Positions 1-7,264 of a stretch of DNA of 27,005 nt are shown here, piece after piece; the first letter of the stretch is position 1, and every line of letters begins with the position of its first letter. The notes beneath the pieces were generated by a model that was not told the origin of the DNA, did no database searches, and was given only the letters and a program-made list of their open reading frames with translations. The translations under genes and the position numbers were made by a program. Location: the NCBI GenBank assembly GCA_011192055.1, contig DUES01000195.1:1-27005 (forward strand). Reading direction: 5' to 3'. The stretch comes from Dehalococcoidia bacterium. Its GTDB lineage: Bacteria > Chloroflexota > Dehalococcoidia > Dehalococcoidales > Fen-1064.

Positions 1-1657
1 AGACATCGACGAGGGCGATAGTCCTGGCAACGTCAAGTATAGCCTTGTATTTTTCTGCTACCTGTGCGCATATAGTCTGAAAGATACTGCGTTCAAGTTC
101 TGTTATCCTTTCCCGGGCGTTGAGGATAGTTGATTCATGCTCCTTCAACTCCGGCGTGAAGTAGCGTTCGCCGTTGACCAGTGTCTGCTTGCGGATGTAG
201 TGCTCCGGTACCTGTGAGAGACTGGACTTTGATATCTCGATATAGTATCCGAAGACACGGTTATAACCGATCTTCAAAGACTTGATGCCGGTCTTTTCCT
301 GTTCTTCGCGTTCCAGGTTGGCCAGGTATTGCCGGGCATTATGTGAAATTTCCTTGAGGCTGTCCAGTTCCTCCGAGTATCCCGGCCTGATAATATTGCC
401 TTCACCGGGTGCGCCGGAAGGTTCATCTGCAACAGCATTCCCTATCAGCGTAACAACGTCATCACATGGTATGAGTCCCTTTTCCAGCCACGTAATGCCA
501 TTTTCATTATCTCCGGAATCGATGGTTTCCCTGAGTTCAGGGACCACTTCCAGACTGCGGCGCAAGGCAACTAACTCGTGTGGATTGGCGATATTACTTC
601 CAATCCTGTTTATCAGGCGTTCAAGGTCGGATATGCGCTTCAACAGGGTAATGACCTGGTTCCGCGGTAAGGCGTTTTTATGGAACCATGCGACAGAGTC
701 CTGTCTTTTCACAAGCTGGTCAATATCGAATAATGGCTGGCTGAGCCATCTCTTAAGCAGCCGGCCGCCCATTGACGTTGATGTCAGGTCAATAACTGAA
801 AGCAGGGAACCCGCTTTTACCCCGGTGGCACTGCGGAACAACTCAAGGTTGTTTTGTGTCTGCGTATCCAGCGCCATAAAGGAATCGGTTGAGTAGGTAG
901 AGAGATGCGTAAGCTGCCCAAGGGCTCCCTTTTGTGTTTCCTGGAGGTAGCGGACTATTGCTCCCGCAGCCTTGATTGCCAGCGGTAACCGGTCACAGCC
1001 AAAGCCATAGAGGGTCTTTACCCCGAAATGCTCCAGCAGGGTCTGGCGTGATTTTTCCAGTTCAAACCAGAATTCATCTACCGGCGTGATATGAATACCC
1101 GGTTCCAGTCCGGAAAGCTCAATACGGGCGTTGGTGATAAGCTCTGACGGACGAAGTCGCTCCAGTTCCGGAGTGATTCTCCGCAGGGGTAACTGTGTGG
1201 TGGCAAATTCACTTGTGGTGATATCCACGTAGGCGATTCCGGCTTCCTTGTCATTAAGGGCAACACTGGTCAGGTAGTTGTTTGCTTTACTGTCCAGAAG
1301 TCCGGGCTCAACGATGGTACCGGGAGTTACCACGCGGACGACTTCCCGCTCGACGATACCCCGTGTCTCTCCGGGGCGCGTAACCTGCTCGCATATTGCT
1401 ACTTTGTAACCGCGGTTGACCAGTTTTGCCAGGTAGTTGTCCAGGGCATGGTAGGGGATACCGGCCAGCGGGACGCGGTTACCCTTTCCCATTTCCCGTG
1501 AGGTGAGGACAATCTCCAGTTCCCTGGCAATAGTACGGGCGTCCTCGTCAAAGGTCTCGTAGAAATCTCCGAGCCGGAAGAGTACAATCGCCTGGGGATA
1601 CTGCTTCTTAATGCCGAGGTACTGGCGGCGGATAGGGGTTGGACCTGGTTTCTGCAT
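1..1657 (-). CDS. mutS: DNA mismatch repair protein MutS (N-terminal 552 codons, cut by window edge)
   Basis: MutS recognises mispaired or looped bases in DNA and recruits MutL. I translated the minus strand from the ATG at 1655-1657; the frame stays open to base 1, so only the N-terminal part is present. The mismatch-recognition signature GDFYETF is visible, with the conserved Phe32 and Glu34 of the Phe-X-Glu motif. It is followed by the domain I block VPLAGIPYHALDNYL, the connector domain with VTPGTIVEP, and the lever/clamp region containing MGGRLLKRWLSQPL and IGYNRVFGYYIE. The Walker ATPase domain and C-terminus lie outside the window. A clear Shine-Dalgarno is lacking, but the start fits the family because MutS begins about 30 residues before GDFYE. 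It lies 54 nt downstream of the universal stress gene on the same strand. Family assignment is very secure. Confidence 0.96.
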   Translation of the reverse strand, partial: MQKPGPTPIRRQYLGIKKQYPQAIVLFRLGDFYETFDEDARTIARELEIVLTSREMGKGNRVPLAGIPYHALDNYLAKLVNRGYKVAICEQVTRPGETRGIVEREVVRVVTPGTIVEPGLLDSKANNYLTSVALNDKEAGIAYVDITTSEFATTQLPLRRITPELERLRPSELITNARIELSGLEPGIHITPVDEFWFELEKSRQTLLEHFGVKTLYGFGCDRLPLAIKAAGAIVRYLQETQKGALGQLTHLSTYSTDSFMALDTQTQNNLELFRSATGVKAGSLLSVIDLTSTSMGGRLLKRWLSQPLFDIDQLVKRQDSVAWFHKNALPRNQVITLLKRISDLERLINRIGSNIANPHELVALRRSLEVVPELRETIDSGDNENGITWLEKGLIPCDDVVTLIGNAVADEPSGAPGEGNIIRPGYSEELDSLKEISHNARQYLANLEREEQEKTGIKSLKIGYNRVFGYYIEISKSSLSQVPEHYIRKQTLVNGERYFTPELKEHESTILNARERITELERSIFQTICAQVAEKYKAILDVARTIALVDV

Positions 1658-1711
1658 CAGTCTATTGTACCGAATTTAGAGAGAAATGGAAACAAAATGG
1701 GGACCTTCATT

Positions 1712-2161
1712 TCAGGGCTTTCGTGGTCTGATTACTATTACGGGTCGGCCGGACTGCTTGAGTACATAATCAGCGACACTTCCGAAAGCCAGGCGCTTTA
1801 GACCGCTCCGACCGTGGGTGCCGAGGGCAACGAGACCGATGTTACTCTCCTCGGCATATTCTACTATGGTCTTACCTGCGCTGCCGGGCAGGGCAATATA
1901 TTCAACTTCCAGACCTTCTTTTTCCAACAGTTGGGCAAGGTCTTCCAGGTAGGTGAGGGCTTCTTCTTCCTTGCGCTCAATCTCGGCAGGAGATGATGCG
2001 GAGTAATAGCCGGTTGTCGGTTCGACGACGGCGCTGGGAGGCGTTGTGACTTCCAGGAGTACCAGCGTGCTCTTAAAACGATGGGCAATTTCCTTTACAT
2101 AGGGCAGAATTTCCTCGGCAAGTTCGGAACCATCAAGGCAAACCAGTATCTTTTCGAACAT
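1712..2161 (-). CDS. Universal stress protein, UspA family
   Basis: A single-domain cytosolic nucleotide-binding protein of 149 residues, the usual length for one Usp domain. The first strand reads FEKILVCLDGSE. The ATP-binding signature G-x2-G-x9-G-S is exact: Gly114, Gly117, Gly127, Ser128 in GTHGRSGLKRLAFGS. It should therefore be an ATP-binding type rather than the non-binding UspA type. The start ATG is preceded by AGGAG (complement of 2167-2171), five bases upstream. A glutamate/lysine-rich stretch around residues 58-85 is the normal variable helix. It lies directly upstream of mutS, but nothing shows a functional link. Proteins of this family are generally linked to stress survival; the specific role here is unknown. 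Confidence 0.93.
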   Translation of the reverse strand: MFEKILVCLDGSELAEEILPYVKEIAHRFKSTLVLLEVTTPPSAVVEPTTGYYSASSPAEIERKEEEALTYLEDLAQLLEKEGLEVEYIALPGSAGKTIVEYAEESNIGLVALGTHGRSGLKRLAFGSVADYVLKQSGRPVIVIRPRKP

Positions 2162-2292
2162 GGTTTCTCCTGTGTCAATTACTTATCTGAAGTATCTGAT
2201 GTAATCGTATGGCAAGTGGTCTGCTATGTCAAGCAGCCAGGTTTGCTGGTAGTAAATGGACAGTTATGATAGTCACAGCGGATTTGCAATGG

Positions 2293-2298
2293 TATAAT
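2293..2298 (+). promoter_or_regulatory. Extended -10 promoter for the flavodoxin-like gene
   Basis: TATAAT preceded by TGG gives the extended -10 form TGnTATAAT. The -35 position is poor, as is common for extended -10 promoters. Transcription would begin near 2305, about 30 nt before the GTG start at 2336, with AGGAGG at 2322-2327. Confidence 0.55.
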
Positions 2299-2335
2299 TT
2301 TACGAAATCATTCTGATGAGCAGGAGGAAAACCTG

Positions 2336-2950
2336 GTGAAGATACTCGGACTTTGTTGCAGTCCCCGGAAGGGCGGAAATACCGAAACACTGGTAGCAGA
2401 GGCACTGGAAGGTGCCCGCAGCGAGGGTGCTGAAGCGGAACTGTATAGCGTTCATGGCAAGGATATAAAACCCTGTGATGGCTGCCAGACCTGTGTCACG
2501 ACCGGCATCTGCCATATCAGGGATGATGTGCAGGATGTTTTCAGGAAGATGATTGAGTCCGATGGTATCATCTTCGGCACACCGATATATTTTTACACGA
2601 TGACCGCACAGGCAAAGGCTATCATGGACAGGACCTATTCGATACGGCGTCCGGAGTTCAAACTGGAAAGCAAAGTTGGCGGAGTCATTGCTGTTGCCGG
2701 CGGTATCGGGCTTATGGAGGCAATAAAGGACTACTATTTCTATATTGCCATCAACCACATGCTGGCGGCGGACTACGTGAGTGCTTATGCGTCTGAACGG
2801 GGCGAGGTACGGGACCAGGAGCGGGTTATGAAGCTTGCATGGGAGCAGGGACGGCAGATGGTGCAACTGGTCAATACCGGCTTCAGGTTTCCTGAGGAGT
2901 ATGCCCGCGGCAGCCTGTCCGGCTATGTGCAGCAGAAATACGGAGTGTGA
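2336..2950 (+). CDS. Iron-sulfur flavoprotein-like NAD(P)H-dependent FMN reductase
   Basis: A flavodoxin-fold protein of 204 residues that starts at GTG (2336) with AGGAGG eight bases upstream. The N-terminal phosphate-binding loop of the NADPH-dependent FMN reductase family is seen as SPRKGGNTETL (residues 9-19), and the second flavin-contacting region as GTPIYFYTMTAQAKAIMDR. Between them are four closely spaced cysteines, Cys47, Cys50, Cys53 and Cys59 (C-x2-C-x2-C-x5-C). This resembles the compact cluster-binding motif of archaeal and anaerobe iron-sulfur flavoproteins. It may therefore carry both FMN and a [4Fe-4S] cluster and act in low-potential electron transfer or oxygen/peroxide defence. 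The substrate cannot be predicted. It is divergent from the usp gene and converges on the hypothetical gene at 3063-3773. Confidence 0.85.
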   Translation: MKILGLCCSPRKGGNTETLVAEALEGARSEGAEAELYSVHGKDIKPCDGCQTCVTTGICHIRDDVQDVFRKMIESDGIIFGTPIYFYTMTAQAKAIMDRTYSIRRPEFKLESKVGGVIAVAGGIGLMEAIKDYYFYIAINHMLAADYVSAYASERGEVRDQERVMKLAWEQGRQMVQLVNTGFRFPEEYARGSLSGYVQQKYGV

Positions 2951-3062
2951 TACGTGGAATCACCCTGGTTGTCCGTCATCGAGAAAAACGTCATCTTCAT
3001 GTCAAGGAGTTCTAGTCCTGATGGTGGGTAACAGGTTATTATAAAGGGCAATCTGGCGGGCT

Positions 3063-3773
3063 TCACCCGGGCTGCCACCTGCTGGTGAAGGCGTCACGGG
3101 TCCGGTTTTGCTCGACCGCATACCTGTTTATATGGTCCGCTATTTGTTCCAGACAGGAGAGAAATCCGCGGGACGGCAGGTATTGCGGGTCATAGCTGGT
3201 AGTGATGCCCACCTTGTTGTCGGGCAGTGCGGTGATGCGCAGGTCCCCTGGTGTGTCAGTACTGAAATGATGCAGAAGACGCCTGTTCAGGTCTTTATCG
3301 ACCTCAAGACAGTGTGCCAGGAGGGGTAGTTTACCCCACTCAAAACCACTCCAGTAAAACGCTGCCGGACTATCTTCTCTCTCTGTAAGGACGGCGTTGG
3401 TGAGTACCGGTATCCTTGTGAGTGTTACACCGGGTTCAAGGTCTGTAATGTAGGTTATTTCATCCAGTACTGTTGACTTTTCGCGGCTCCTGGTTGAAAC
3501 CCGGTAGACTTCTATTGACGTGATTCTCTTGAGACAGACGTGGGCACGGGCGAGGAGGTTCGTTGTTACCGTCATGCCTTTAGCTTCACGCCTGTGCTGA
3601 CTGATATTCCTTTCTCTTATCAACTCCACAGGGACCCCGATGCTGTTCAGGTGCTCCTCAAGCTGTATCTCCACCTGATGCGTTGGTCTTCTGATAGACT
3701 GTTTAATAAAGTGTCGGAAGGGTGCTGATAGTGATACCAGTCCTGCTGCACTGCCGGACAGTCTGCTTGCCAC
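3063..3773 (-). CDS. Hypothetical protein, 236 residues, family not recognised
   Basis: I do not recognise the family. The frame starts at GTG (3771-3773), with GGGAGG in the complement of 3783-3788 nine bases before it. That good ribosome-binding site supports a real gene. No signal peptide or membrane helix is evident and the composition is that of a soluble mixed alpha/beta protein. Visible landmarks are a basic N-terminal third and the segment EITYITDLEPGVTLTRIPV. There is also an aromatic stretch FYWSGFEWGKLP and a C-terminal part rich in charged residues. Cysteines are scattered and form no metal motif. It stands alone between the convergent flavoprotein gene and the substrate-binding lipoprotein gene. 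The opposite strand has only short shadow frames, which also favours this strand. Confidence 0.6.
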   Translation of the reverse strand: MASRLSGSAAGLVSLSAPFRHFIKQSIRRPTHQVEIQLEEHLNSIGVPVELIRERNISQHRREAKGMTVTTNLLARAHVCLKRITSIEVYRVSTRSREKSTVLDEITYITDLEPGVTLTRIPVLTNAVLTEREDSPAAFYWSGFEWGKLPLLAHCLEVDKDLNRRLLHHFSTDTPGDLRITALPDNKVGITTSYDPQYLPSRGFLSCLEQIADHINRYAVEQNRTRDAFTSRWQPG

Positions 3774-3964
3774 TCCCTGCTACCTCCCACTTGTTCCTGG
3801 CAGCTAATTTCAGTCATTTACTCAATTGCAGCTGACGAGCACATGACTAAGACTGATAAACGTCATTATTAGAGGTTTGAGTTTATGCCTTGATGGCGGG
3901 ATTGTCAATACCGGAGAACGTTTTGAGTATGATACACTGCCAATTCGTCATTAACAAATTGAAG

Positions 3965-3993
3965 CGGGGTGCGACGTATTACGTCGCACCCCG
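3965..3993 (-). terminator. Perfect hairpin downstream of the substrate-binding lipoprotein gene
   Basis: A perfect 12-bp inverted repeat, CGGGGTGCGACG and its complement, flanks a 5-base loop. It lies 39 nt past the stop of the minus-strand gene at 4032. In the minus direction it is followed by CTTCAATTTGTT, which is T-rich but not a clean T-run. It is best read as the transcription terminator, or 3'-end stabilising hairpin, of the lipoprotein transcript. Confidence 0.7.
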
Positions 3994-4031
3994 TTGACTT
4001 CACCAGATAACAGGAACAGGTCCAGGTGTGT

Positions 4032-5873
4032 CTAGTAGCCCATGCTCCTCTTCTGTTTCATGTCCAGCCACAGTGTGGCGAATATCCGGCCGGTCTGCAT
4101 GATATAGGTCTCGTTGTGCTCGCCGTAGTAGTTCTTCACCCACGGCCAGGTGTAGCGGTAGTAGTAATACCCCGGCAGACTGACGTATGGCGACTGCTCC
4201 ATGGTGTAGATATTAATCTCCTTCAACAGAGCAAACCGCTCTTCATCGGTCAGGGTCGAGTCATGCCTTGCCTTCATGAAGTTCTCGTTGAACCATGGGT
4301 CATCAAAAGCTGCAATATTCCAGTACTGCCCCACCAGGAAGGGTGCCCGCAGTACTGACTCCGGTGTGGCATTACCCTTGCTCTGGTAGAACATGCCCTC
4401 GTGACTCATCGAGAGCCTTACGCCCTGCATGGCAGCGGCTTCCATCGGCTGCATCTCCACATCGACACCGACAGCCGCCCAGTATGACACTACCAGGGAC
4501 ATCAGGTCGGCAGTGAAGGATGTGTTGTCCATGACTGCGGTTGTCTGGAAGCCGTTGGGATAGCCGGCATCAGCCAGGAGTGTCTTTGCCCCTTCTGGGT
4601 CATAGGTGTAGAGCTTCTGTACTGACTCGGGGCACTTGTCTAAGGGGGTGTATAGAGTCTCCGGCCAGCTCGATGCGAAGGGGAAGGACGGATAAACGAT
4701 ATTGTCCTCGCTGCCCCACATGGATATACCAATTGACACCTTGTCAAGCGCCATATTCAGTGCCTGGCGGACCTTGAGGTCATCGAACGGTGCCTTGTCC
4801 ATGCGGACACCAATCTGCAGGTTGGAGGTAGTAAGGACCTTCCACCTGAGTAACTCGGGATTGGTATCCTCCAGGGTCTCGACGTTCTCCCACCTCTCAC
4901 CCATCCTGATATCGCACTTGCCCGTTCGCAGTGCTGCCAGTTTGGTGGAATCGTCGGGTATTATCAACTCGATCATCCGGTCGACAAAAGGTACGTCATA
5001 CTGTTTACCGTTGACGGTTGCCTGCCACCAGTAGTTCGGGTTCCTGACATAGGTCAGGGACGATTCATCAACGTAATCATCAAGCAGGAAGGGTCCGGTG
5101 CCAGTGTGGTTCTTCCAGTTAGCCAGGCCGCCTTCAGCCTCAACGGACTCGTGAGGGTAAATCTCGGTACACCAGCCCCAGGCAAGCAGGTAGTCCCAGA
5201 AGGCGTTGTACTCGTTCATGTTGATTACAACGGTGTACTTATCCGGTGCCGTGATATCACCAATCCACGCCTGGCGGCTGGTGGCTATCCGGTCAGTATC
5301 CCGATACCGGACCAGGGAGTAGACCACGTCATCCGCGGTCAGCTCTCTCCCGCTCATTACGCCAGGTTTGTCCGCGAAGTAGATACCCTTGCGGATGTTA
5401 AAGACGAGTTTCATTGGGTCAGTGTCGGTAACGACTTCCCAGCTTTCGGCAATAGCGCCGGTCAAGAACTGGTAAGGTATCCACTCGTTATCCTGGAAAG
5501 CAAACTCGTTGGTGCCTCGCGGCCCGTACTTCTCAAAGTCACCAGTAAGCAAGTGCTCCCAGTACTTGCCGCAGGTGAAGCCTGCCATCCAGACACCGTC
5601 AGTCGGGTCCCAGGATAGCGGACCATAGTTCGGGAGAAGTGTGATAACCGTGAGGGTGCCACCATAAATCGGTTCATCATCAGTGACAGCAACCGGTTGG
5701 ATATCTTCATCTTCCTCTTCATCATCCGTGGTTACTGCCTCCTTGGCCGTTGTTTGACCTTTTACGGTGGTGCCCTCTTTCTCCTCGGCAGGAGCGGCCG
5801 ACTGACAGGACCCCAGTACCAGCGCTGCCACCAGAAGACCGGTCAGTAGTAACCATATTGTATTCTTCTTCAT
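4032..5873 (-). CDS. ABC transporter substrate-binding lipoprotein, peptide/nickel family (SBP_bac_5)
   Basis: A 613-residue extracytoplasmic solute-binding protein of the DppA/OppA type. The N-terminus is a lipoprotein signal: MKKN, a hydrophobic stretch, then LGSC with the lipidated Cys23. An acidic linker, rich in Asp/Glu over about residues 48-66, precedes the folded domain. Family landmarks include the strand around GGTLTV, DPMKLVFNIRKGIYF, the conserved ELTADDVVYSLVR block (close to the family TAEDVVYS motif), and VRQALNMALDK. The length is at the upper end for the family. The start is supported by AAGGAGA (complement of 5878-5884). No permease or ATPase genes accompany it in the window, so its transporter partners must be elsewhere, or it acts as an orphan receptor. 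The ligand (peptide, nickel chelate or other) cannot be told from sequence alone. Confidence 0.93.
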   Translation of the reverse strand: MKKNTIWLLLTGLLVAALVLGSCQSAAPAEEKEGTTVKGQTTAKEAVTTDDEEEDEDIQPVAVTDDEPIYGGTLTVITLLPNYGPLSWDPTDGVWMAGFTCGKYWEHLLTGDFEKYGPRGTNEFAFQDNEWIPYQFLTGAIAESWEVVTDTDPMKLVFNIRKGIYFADKPGVMSGRELTADDVVYSLVRYRDTDRIATSRQAWIGDITAPDKYTVVINMNEYNAFWDYLLAWGWCTEIYPHESVEAEGGLANWKNHTGTGPFLLDDYVDESSLTYVRNPNYWWQATVNGKQYDVPFVDRMIELIIPDDSTKLAALRTGKCDIRMGERWENVETLEDTNPELLRWKVLTTSNLQIGVRMDKAPFDDLKVRQALNMALDKVSIGISMWGSEDNIVYPSFPFASSWPETLYTPLDKCPESVQKLYTYDPEGAKTLLADAGYPNGFQTTAVMDNTSFTADLMSLVVSYWAAVGVDVEMQPMEAAAMQGVRLSMSHEGMFYQSKGNATPESVLRAPFLVGQYWNIAAFDDPWFNENFMKARHDSTLTDEERFALLKEINIYTMEQSPYVSLPGYYYYRYTWPWVKNYYGEHNETYIMQTGRIFATLWLDMKQKRSMGY

Positions 5874-6196
5874 AGAATCTCCTTTGGTAATTATATGTAT
5901 CTTGTACTGCCTTGCCGTATTATTACCACCACTACATTCTGGTACCTCCTTTCCAGACAGTAAATGCGGTTGTTACACGGAATCTGTTATTTAATATCAT
6001 TGAGTACTTGCTTCGTGTATCCTGCTTACGCCACCACCTTTGCCTGATGAAATTTCCTTGTGGACAAGTGCAGATGCAAGACTATCCGCGGAGTGTAAGA
6101 ATAATACGCCCATCCTTTTTCCCTGAAGTACCTTACGGATTACAACAGGAAAGCGCACGCATAAGTCAAATGCAAGTAATCACACGTACTCCATTC
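5874..6196 (-). other. Long 5' leader of the substrate-binding lipoprotein mRNA
   Basis: If transcription starts from the consensus promoter at 6203-6231, the message has about 323 nt of leader before the ATG at 5873. I compared it with riboswitch classes I know and found no match. It contains a strong Shine-Dalgarno AAAGGAGG (complement of 5945-5952), followed seven bases later by ATG directly followed by TAG (complement of 5932-5937). It also holds an in-frame 22-codon frame from 6000 that ends at that same TAG. No convincing long open frame is present on either strand. Confidence 0.4.
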
Positions 6197-6202
6197 TCGC
6201 CA

Positions 6203-6231
6203 ATTATAGATAGGATATATATGTATGTCAA
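6203..6231 (-). promoter_or_regulatory. Perfect-consensus sigma-70-type promoter reading toward the lipoprotein gene
   Basis: On the minus strand TTGACA (6231-6226) is separated by exactly 17 bases from TATAAT (6208-6203). Both hexamers match the housekeeping consensus at every position. The predicted start is near 6196, giving a leader of over 300 nt before the only downstream gene on that strand, the substrate-binding lipoprotein. Confidence 0.75.
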
Positions 6232-6281
6232 GACCTTTTTATTGATTCCCAAACCGTGGATTCTCTGTGGGAAACCTCACC

Positions 6282-6360
6282 TGTCATTGCGAGAAACCGC
6301 AGGCGGCGAAGCAATCCCTGCGGCCTGCTGGCAAAGCTGGCAGGTAAGCTCGCAAAGACA
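6282..6360. repeat. Degenerate dispersed palindromic repeat of the GTCATTGCGAG type
   Basis: The element opens with TGTCATTGCGAG and ends with CTCGCAAAGACA, which are near-perfect inverted copies. Between them lies GGCGAAGCAATCCCTGCGG. This matches from memory the common intergenic palindrome of many Chloroflexota and deltaproteobacterial genomes, in which ATTGCGAG is followed by GAAGCAATC. It lies in a gene-free stretch, contains no open frame worth calling, and is probably a non-coding, non-autonomous repeat. Only one copy is present in this window. Confidence 0.55.
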
Positions 6361-6619
6361 CGGAAATCAGTGAATCTGATGTTGCTACCTATGAGGCGGG
6401 CTTTTTGAATTTGGACTCACGGATTAAGGTTGGCAGAAAATTCTACGTGAGCGTGTTTCGATAGATATTATTTTTGCAGGGCATGATAACCCCATCAAAT
6501 TCAGGTCGAAATGCGGGAAAAAGAAAACTGTTTAGGAAACGTTTCGGAGGGAGCGGGATATCTTTATCTTTTATTTAGCCGGTTAACAGTAGTGTGTAAT
6601 CAGGTAAATGGAAGTAGAC
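6361..6619. other. Intergenic stretch with no convincing gene
   Basis: AT-rich sequence between the palindromic repeat and the receiver/archaellin pair. A 78-codon frame at 6511-6747 starts with ATG, but its translation resembles no family and its codon pattern is irregular. I see no riboswitch, tRNA or terminator here. The promoter for the downstream pair probably lies in this stretch, but I could not pin it down. Confidence 0.4.
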
Positions 6620-6760
6620 ATGAGTGGCAGGAAACAGCGGTCTTCTCTGATTCAAGTATATTTCAGGCTGTTTCCGGGGTTAGCAGCTACGGTGACTGCA
6701 GCACGAAATGGTCTGACAACACGAAACAGTATGCGGAGGAAAGATAAATCAAGATGCTAA
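6620..6760 (+). CDS. Possible small basic protein, 46 residues
   Basis: A short frame from ATG 6620 to TAA 6760 encodes a strongly basic peptide (MSGRKQRSSLIQVYF at its start, rich in Arg/Lys). Its stop overlaps the ATG of the receiver-like gene at 6754 by a few bases, an arrangement typical of translational coupling. The ribosome-binding site (GGAAG) is weak and no family is recognised. It may be chance; a competing frame of similar quality (6511-6747) covers the same DNA. Confidence 0.22.
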   Translation: MSGRKQRSSLIQVYFRLFPGLAATVTAARNGLTTRNSMRRKDKSRC

Positions 6761-7167
6761 AAATGGAAACGGGCAACCCTATCCGGGTACTTCTGGCCGG
6801 TAACGAAGTTGAAATGCAGGAAATCAGGGGTGTACTGAATGATTCTGTAGAAATAGATGTTATTGGAGAGGCAGACAGTGGTGATGTGGTTACTTCATTA
6901 GCCGGAGAGTTATCCCCGGATATGGTTCTCCTGCTGACCGATGGTCTGGAATCATATAAAGAAAGCACTGATATAATCCGGTACATCACCGGGACACAGC
7001 CCCGGATAAGCGTAGTGCTTATCACGAGGAATGTACTTCAATACGTTGTTCCGGCCTTGAAGGCCGGTGCTGCAGGTGTTCTTTCACCGGCATACGGTCT
7101 GAACGAACTGTTACCTGCTCTACGCAGAATACAGCAATGGGCTCCGTACTCGCTGGCAGCAGTATAG
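6754..7167 (+). CDS. Stand-alone degenerate receiver-domain protein (CheY-like fold, phosphorylation residues lost)
   Basis: At 137 residues this is a single receiver-like domain with no output domain. The fold pattern of NarL/CpaE-type receivers is clear: IRVLL, a helix, IDVIGEADSGD, SPDMVLLL, PRISVVLIT, and ALKAGAAGVLSP. The residues needed for phosphotransfer are replaced. The acidic pair aligns with Gly16-Asn17, the phospho-acceptor Asp with Leu61, and the conserved Lys with Pro112; only the Thr (Thr91) remains. It should therefore act as a phosphorylation-independent binding module, like the pseudoreceiver of TadZ/CpaE pilus proteins. It lies 97 nt upstream of the archaellin-like gene on the same strand, which suggests a shared surface-appendage function. 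GGAGG at 6735-6739 is 14 nt from this ATG; Met4 (6763) is a possible alternative start. Confidence 0.7.
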   Translation: MLKMETGNPIRVLLAGNEVEMQEIRGVLNDSVEIDVIGEADSGDVVTSLAGELSPDMVLLLTDGLESYKESTDIIRYITGTQPRISVVLITRNVLQYVVPALKAGAAGVLSPAYGLNELLPALRRIQQWAPYSLAAV

Positions 7168-7264
7168 TGCACTGTACCGGTAAAACCACCGGTTAGCAGC
7201 ATTGTAATAAAAGATATTTATTAAATAAGTTCGAAAGGACCCGCAAGGGTTAACTGGAGGAGAA

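Noticed and set aside
2300..2866. A 188-codon minus-strand frame
   Set aside because: It lies antisense to the flavoprotein gene, which has a clear family match and ribosome-binding site.
5874..6196. Cyclic-di-GMP or other known riboswitch in the lipoprotein leader
   Set aside because: GGCAAAGG and related short motifs are present by chance, but the conserved core and paired stems of the known classes are not.
5912..6373. A 153-codon plus-strand frame upstream of the lipoprotein gene
   Set aside because: It runs through the leader, the consensus promoter of the opposite strand and the palindromic repeat, and its translation has no family features.
6511..6747. A 78-codon plus-strand frame before the pseudoreceiver gene
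   Set aside because: No ribosome-binding site or recognisable features; it competes with another equally weak frame in the same DNA.
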